A DNA stretch of 64,000 nt from 630D-37 sp037478835 (GTDB lineage Bacteria > Chloroflexota > Anaerolineae > Anaerolineales > Villigracilaceae). Of this stretch, positions 60,371-64,000 are shown piece by piece. The position numbers were made by a program, and so were the translations under genes. The first letter of the stretch is position 1, and each line of letters begins with the position of its first letter. Location of the stretch: contig JBBFLV010000006.1 in NCBI GenBank assembly GCA_037478835.1, positions 62,001 through 126,000 of the forward strand, given 5' to 3'. The notes below the pieces were generated by a model that was not told where the DNA came from, did no database searches, and was given only the letters and a program-made list of their open reading frames with translations.

Positions 60371-61280
60371 GCTCGGTCGCGAAAATGCCATCCACAAAGG
60401 CCTGCGGATCGAAGGGTTGTAGATCCTCCATTTTCTCCCCAAGCCCGGCAAAAAGGATCGGAAGGTGCAAAGTATTCCAGATGGCAAAGGCCATTCCCCC
60501 ACGCGCCGATGTATCCAGCTTGCTCAGAATCACCCCGTTGACCTGCACGGCCTCTTTGAAGGCTCGTGCCTGCGCGAGGGCATTCTGTCCGGTGGTCGCA
60601 TCCATCACCAACCAAACGGCATGGGGCGCGCCGGGTAATGCTTTTCCGATCACCCGATACACCTTTTTGAGCTCTTCCATCAGATTATAACGGGTGTGTA
60701 GACGTCCCGCTGTATCGATCAAGATAATATCGACGCCGCGTGCCAGTCCGGCCTGGACGGCACTATAGGCCACGGCACCGGGATCGCTGTTCGGCGCACC
60801 CGTAATCACCGGGACCCCAAGCCGCTCCCCCCAAACCTGAAGCTGATCCACCGCCGCAGCGCGGAAGGTATCCGCCGCGCCGAAAAGCACCTTTTTTCCA
60901 TCTTGAAGAAATCGCCAGCCGAGCTTGGCAATGGTGGTCGTTTTCCCGGAGCCGTTTACTCCTACAATCAAAATCACAGCAGGATGGGATGTGAGCTTGA
61001 TTTCCGGCGGCTCCGGCAACCTTCGGAGCAGTTCCTCGCGCAAGGTCCGTTGCAGCGCGTCCGAATGACGCAAACCTTCATCTCGCACCCTGCGACGCAG
61101 AACCTGCAGCAAATCCTGGGTCGTCTCCACGCCCACATCGGCCTGGATCAAGAGTGCTTCCAGCTCTTCCCAGGTTTCTTCAGTAATCTCGGTAGCACCC
61201 AGCATACTTGCTAGGCGCCCAAAAGTCGCCTGGCTGGTACGTTGCAGTCCTTCGCGCCATTTAGAGAACAGATTTGCCAT
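60351..61280 (-). CDS. ftsY: Signal recognition particle receptor FtsY
   Basis: 309 residues, NG-domain GTPase with a short N-terminal part and no acidic A domain. P-loop VGVNGSGKTTTIAKL, DTFRAAAVDQLQVW, DTAGRLHTRYNLMEEL, and SKLDTSARGGMAFAI. It docks SRP-bound ribosomes at the membrane for co-translational insertion. The C-terminus ends in a low-complexity repeat-derived stretch after VDGIFA. Confidence 0.96.
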   Translation of the reverse strand: MANLFSKWREGLQRTSQATFGRLASMLGATEITEETWEELEALLIQADVGVETTQDLLQVLRRRVRDEGLRHSDALQRTLREELLRRLPEPPEIKLTSHPAVILIVGVNGSGKTTTIAKLGWRFLQDGKKVLFGAADTFRAAAVDQLQVWGERLGVPVITGAPNSDPGAVAYSAVQAGLARGVDIILIDTAGRLHTRYNLMEELKKVYRVIGKALPGAPHAVWLVMDATTGQNALAQARAFKEAVQVNGVILSKLDTSARGGMAFAIWNTLHLPILFAGLGEKMEDLQPFDPQAFVDGIFATEREDGRG

Positions 61281-61308
61281 AGCGCCCAGATTGTACCATG
61301 TTCTGGTT

Positions 61309-61314
61309 TATAAT
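61309..61314 (+). promoter_or_regulatory. Putative -10 element of the coiled-coil/selB operon
   Basis: TATAAT, 38 bases before the ATG at 61353; no clear -35 is found at normal spacing. Confidence 0.4.
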
Positions 61315-61352
61315 CTCACGCGACCATTTCAGCCTTGACCCTAGGAGGACTC

Positions 61353-62540
61353 ATGGAGTTTGAAGAAATCATCCGTCGGTTGGAGTTCATTGAGGAAGAG
61401 CAGCGAAAGAACAAGGCCCAGGTGAGTGTATTGCAAGAGCAAATAAACGGCATCTCTTCCGATTTGCGCATTTTAACCCAGCAGATTCGCGAGATGCAAA
61501 AACAACTCTCGCCCTTGCTTTCTCTGCCTGCTCGCCTGGAACAATTAGAAAGCGGGATCCAACGTCAACGCGAGGAACTACAGCGCATGATCACCGATGT
61601 GGAGCGGAAAGGAGAGCAAAAACTGCAAGAAGCTCTTCAACATCCGGCACGCTCCCTGGAAGCATTACAACAAGAGCTGGAAGCAATCCGTTCAGCAAAG
61701 GTTGATCTTCCGGTTTTCGAGCAAAAGATCAAAGCACGTGCTGACGAAACGGCTCGCTTGCGAGATGTAATTGACGATCTGCGAGAAAAAATTTCGCAGG
61801 CGATCCAAGCGCAAGATGAATTACGCACTGCATCTCAGGTCTGGGAAGAAGCCCGTCGGCGAGATTTGGGGCAAATTACCACCTTACAGGGGGAATTGAG
61901 CTCCCTACGCAAACGGGTGGACGAACAACAGCAGAAAATGGATCTTCAAAACGACGCTTTTCGCTCTCTCAATCAGCGTGTCAATGAGGTCCTAGCATCC
62001 GAAACCGAGCGTCGACGCGAGTTTGATGCAGCGATCCAAAAATTACAAGTCATGGAAGTAGACCTCCAGCGTTACCAAAAGAAGATGGAGGATATCGGTG
62101 AACAATTCCGTCAAGGAATAGCCGATCTAGATACAAAACGCGCCCAGGTTGAGGAGGCCTTGCGGGCTGTTCAACGTGCTGAGAATATATTTGCAGAATT
62201 GCAGCAACGGTTGGAGCGCCGCCTTGGAGAGATCGGTGAAATTCAACGTCTAAACGAAGAACGCATGCGCCAAGAATGGGTTGCTTTTCGGGCAGAGGAG
62301 CAAAAACGCTGGACAGCCTTTACCTTGCTTCAGGAGCAAACGCTAAGTGATTTACGAAAATTGCTTGGCAATCTTGAGCAAAAACAACAGGAACTATCCC
62401 AAACAACAGAAACTCTTCAGGAAAACTTTTCCCAGAGCATTGATCTCGTTCAGGAACAAATGCAACGGTTGATGAACCTGGCTCACGATTGGCTGACGGC
62501 CTATAAGCGTCTCTTTACTCCTCCTTCGACCAAAAGGTGA
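61353..62540 (+). CDS. Long coiled-coil protein, function unknown
   Basis: 395 residues from ATG 61353 (AGGAGG upstream; a TTG six codons earlier is less likely). Almost the whole chain is heptad-rich, Gln/Glu/Arg/Leu-heavy (EEEQRKNKAQVSVLQEQING; LQRYQKKMEDIGEQFRQGI). No membrane segment or catalytic motif. It could be a structural or chromosome-linked filament-type protein. It ends 4 bases before selB, so the two share a transcript, but no functional link is known. Confidence 0.75.
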   Translation: MEFEEIIRRLEFIEEEQRKNKAQVSVLQEQINGISSDLRILTQQIREMQKQLSPLLSLPARLEQLESGIQRQREELQRMITDVERKGEQKLQEALQHPARSLEALQQELEAIRSAKVDLPVFEQKIKARADETARLRDVIDDLREKISQAIQAQDELRTASQVWEEARRRDLGQITTLQGELSSLRKRVDEQQQKMDLQNDAFRSLNQRVNEVLASETERRREFDAAIQKLQVMEVDLQRYQKKMEDIGEQFRQGIADLDTKRAQVEEALRAVQRAENIFAELQQRLERRLGEIGEIQRLNEERMRQEWVAFRAEEQKRWTAFTLLQEQTLSDLRKLLGNLEQKQQELSQTTETLQENFSQSIDLVQEQMQRLMNLAHDWLTAYKRLFTPPSTKR

Positions 62541-62544
62541 TCCA

Positions 62545-64000
62545 GCATGCATGTGATCGGCACTGCCGGCCATGTTGACCACGGCAAATCGGCGCTCATC
62601 GCCGCGCTCACCGGAGTCCACCCGGACCGCTTGAAGGAAGAACAAGAGCGCCAGATGACCATTGACCTGGGCTTCGGTTGGTTGCAATTGCCAAACGGCG
62701 AAGAAGTAGGAATCGTTGATGTCCCCGGCCATCGTGACTTTATCGAAAACATGCTTGCCGGCGTAGGAGGATTGGATGCCGTCCTGCTGGTCATCGCGGC
62801 CGATGAAGGGGTAATGCCCCAAACGCAAGAACACCTGGCAATCATTGACCTGCTCCAGATTCGCCGAGGGCTGATTATCCTGAACAAGATAGACCTGATT
62901 CAGGATGAAGAGTGGCTTGCGCTCGTGGAAGAAGAGATCCGCTCTCTGGTGCGCGGGAGTGTGCTGGAAAATGCGCCCATCTTGCGCGTTTCGGCAAAGC
63001 GCGGTGATGGGATAGATGTTCTCGTAAACACTCTTGCCCGCCTCCTGGAAGAAACCCCAACCCGCCTCGATCTTGGCCGCCCACGTCTGCCCATTGATCG
63101 CGTTTTCACCCTGAGCGGCTTCGGCACGATCGTCACCGGCACGCTGCTCGATGGATCGCTGCGCCTGGGGGATGAAGTGCTGATCCTGCCGAAAGGATTG
63201 CGGGCACGCATCCGCAGCCTGCAAACTCACAAGAAGCCCGAAGAAGTAGCCCGTCCGGGTCAGCGCACGGCGGTGAACCTGAGCGGCGTTTCGTTTCAAG
63301 AGATCGAACGCGGCGATGTGCTCACCTTTCCGGGAGACTATCAGCCCTCCACGCGTCTGGATGTCATCATTCGCCTGCTGGCGGACCTCAAAAAGCCACT
63401 CCGCCATGGAACGGAGATCAAGTTGTTCCACACCACAAGCGAAACTTTGGGCCGGGTACGTTTGCTGGGAAAGGACGAATTGCTACCCGGCGAAGAAGGC
63501 CTGGCTCAGCTGGAACTGGAAAAGCCGATTGTAGCCGCGCGGGGCGATCGGTTCATCATGCGTCGTCCCTCCCCTGCGGAAACGTTGGGAGGCGGCCTGA
63601 TCCTCGATCCCCATCCGCTTCGGCGCTATCGGCGCTTTGAAGCAGAAACCATCCAACGTCTCCAATCGCTCCAAAAGGGCGATCCCGAAACGCTTTTCAT
63701 CCAGGCCGTTATGGACCTCTTCCTCGCACCGTTGAGCGAAGTCATCCGCCGCGCGGCGTTGGATGAACCCCTTGGCTATCAGGTTGCCCAAGAATTGCTT
63801 CGACGAGGCACTTTGCTTGTCTTGGGTGAGTTGTCCGAGGTCCCGGCGCCGAGTGCGCCGGTGATGGCCACCACCCGCTGGCAAGCGCTTACCGAGCAGG
63901 CTCGGTCACAGGTCGCCGAATACCATCGAATGTATCCGCTACGTTCCGGCATTCCCCGACAGGAGCTCTTGCAACGGCTGCGATTGCCTGCCTTACACTT
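62545..64000 (+). CDS. selB: Selenocysteine-specific elongation factor SelB, 3' end outside the window
   Basis: The frame from ATG 62545 (AAGGTGA upstream) stays open to the window edge, 485 codons. GTPase motifs: GTAGHVDHGKSALIAALTG, DVPGHRDFIENML (G3), LNKIDL (G4). EF-Tu-like domains 2 and 3 follow (RVFTLSGFGTIVTGTLLDG; IMRRPSPAETLGGG), then the start of the winged-helix part (MYPLRSGIPRQELLQRL). MTIDLGFGWL is SelB-specific compared with EF-Tu. It delivers Sec-tRNA to UGA codons with a SECIS. The C-terminal winged helices are cut off. Confidence 0.95.

Noticed and set aside
60172..60615. Arg/Glu-rich frame between ftsY and prfB on the minus strand
   Set aside because: It is a translation of the low-complexity repeat and has no start signal or conservation pattern.
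10203..63999. tRNA or rRNA genes in the intergenic regions
   Set aside because: I looked for cloverleaf-like and conserved tRNA segments by eye in all larger gaps and saw none; a covariance-model scan would settle it.

Overview
The window looks like a draft chromosomal scaffold of a Chloroflexota bacterium, most likely Anaerolineae-like. This is an inference from gene content: SufS-SufU-Rieske, a GldA/F/G-type ABC cluster with a DUF4340 protein, secreted SH3 proteins with Pro-Thr linkers, NLR-like TIR/NB-ARC/TPR proteins and paired DAO-type oxidoreductases. Base composition is moderately GC-rich with AT-rich intergenic patches. Two runs of exactly 100 N inside a near-identical TPR array mark scaffold gaps of unknown true size.

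Layout. 1-1.9 kb: end of a suf operon. 1.9-5.1 kb: a TIR-NB-ARC-TPR STAND protein, a candidate defence NLR. 5.2-10.2 kb: a minus-strand operon for NAD synthesis (nadB, nadA, nadC) led by a LmbE-like deacetylase and a methyltransferase. 10.5-20.8 kb: a BREX type-3-like operon (BrxF, BrxC, PglX, PglZ, BrxA) that lacks the usual BrxHII helicase and carries a DUF559 nuclease cassette inside PglX. 21-24.2 kb: a lipoprotein with an internal duplication, gene debris and a membrane protein. 24.2-26.4 kb: glmS with an upstream glmS-type ribozyme. 26.4-32.2 kb: small membrane proteins, two DAO-family oxidoreductases, an M20 amidohydrolase and a Holliday-resolvase-like protein. 32.7-33.7 kb: a tyrosine recombinase preceded by a perfect dif-like inverted repeat that overlaps its promoter.

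33.7-46.1 kb is one tightly packed minus-strand run of 12 genes: saccharopine-dehydrogenase-like, aldo/keto reductase, TrmFO, VanZ-like, Clp1-like kinase, two histidine kinases, a response regulator, aroK, aroB, aroQ and menH. 46.4-50.3 kb is the Gld-type ABC cluster, followed by the principal sigma factor at 50.4 kb. 52-53.7 kb holds an Rdx/SelW-like gene with an in-frame TGA (CxxU), followed by trpS and dtd. 53.7-55.7 kb has plsC and two SH3 paralogues. 55.7-61.3 kb is a minus-strand run: ftsY, prfB with its programmed +1 frameshift, a 43-codon membrane microprotein resembling DltX, an acyl carrier protein, an AMP-dependent acyl ligase and hisS. 61.4-64 kb has a coiled-coil gene and selB, the selenocysteine elongation factor, which runs off the end.

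Three themes stand out: a defence region (NLR plus an unusual BREX), translational recoding (a selenoprotein candidate with selB nearby, and the RF2 frameshift), and a possible envelope-acylation module (ligase, ACP and a DltX-like microprotein) hidden between housekeeping genes. A family of short palindromes sits on gene 3' ends and supplies several stop codons.
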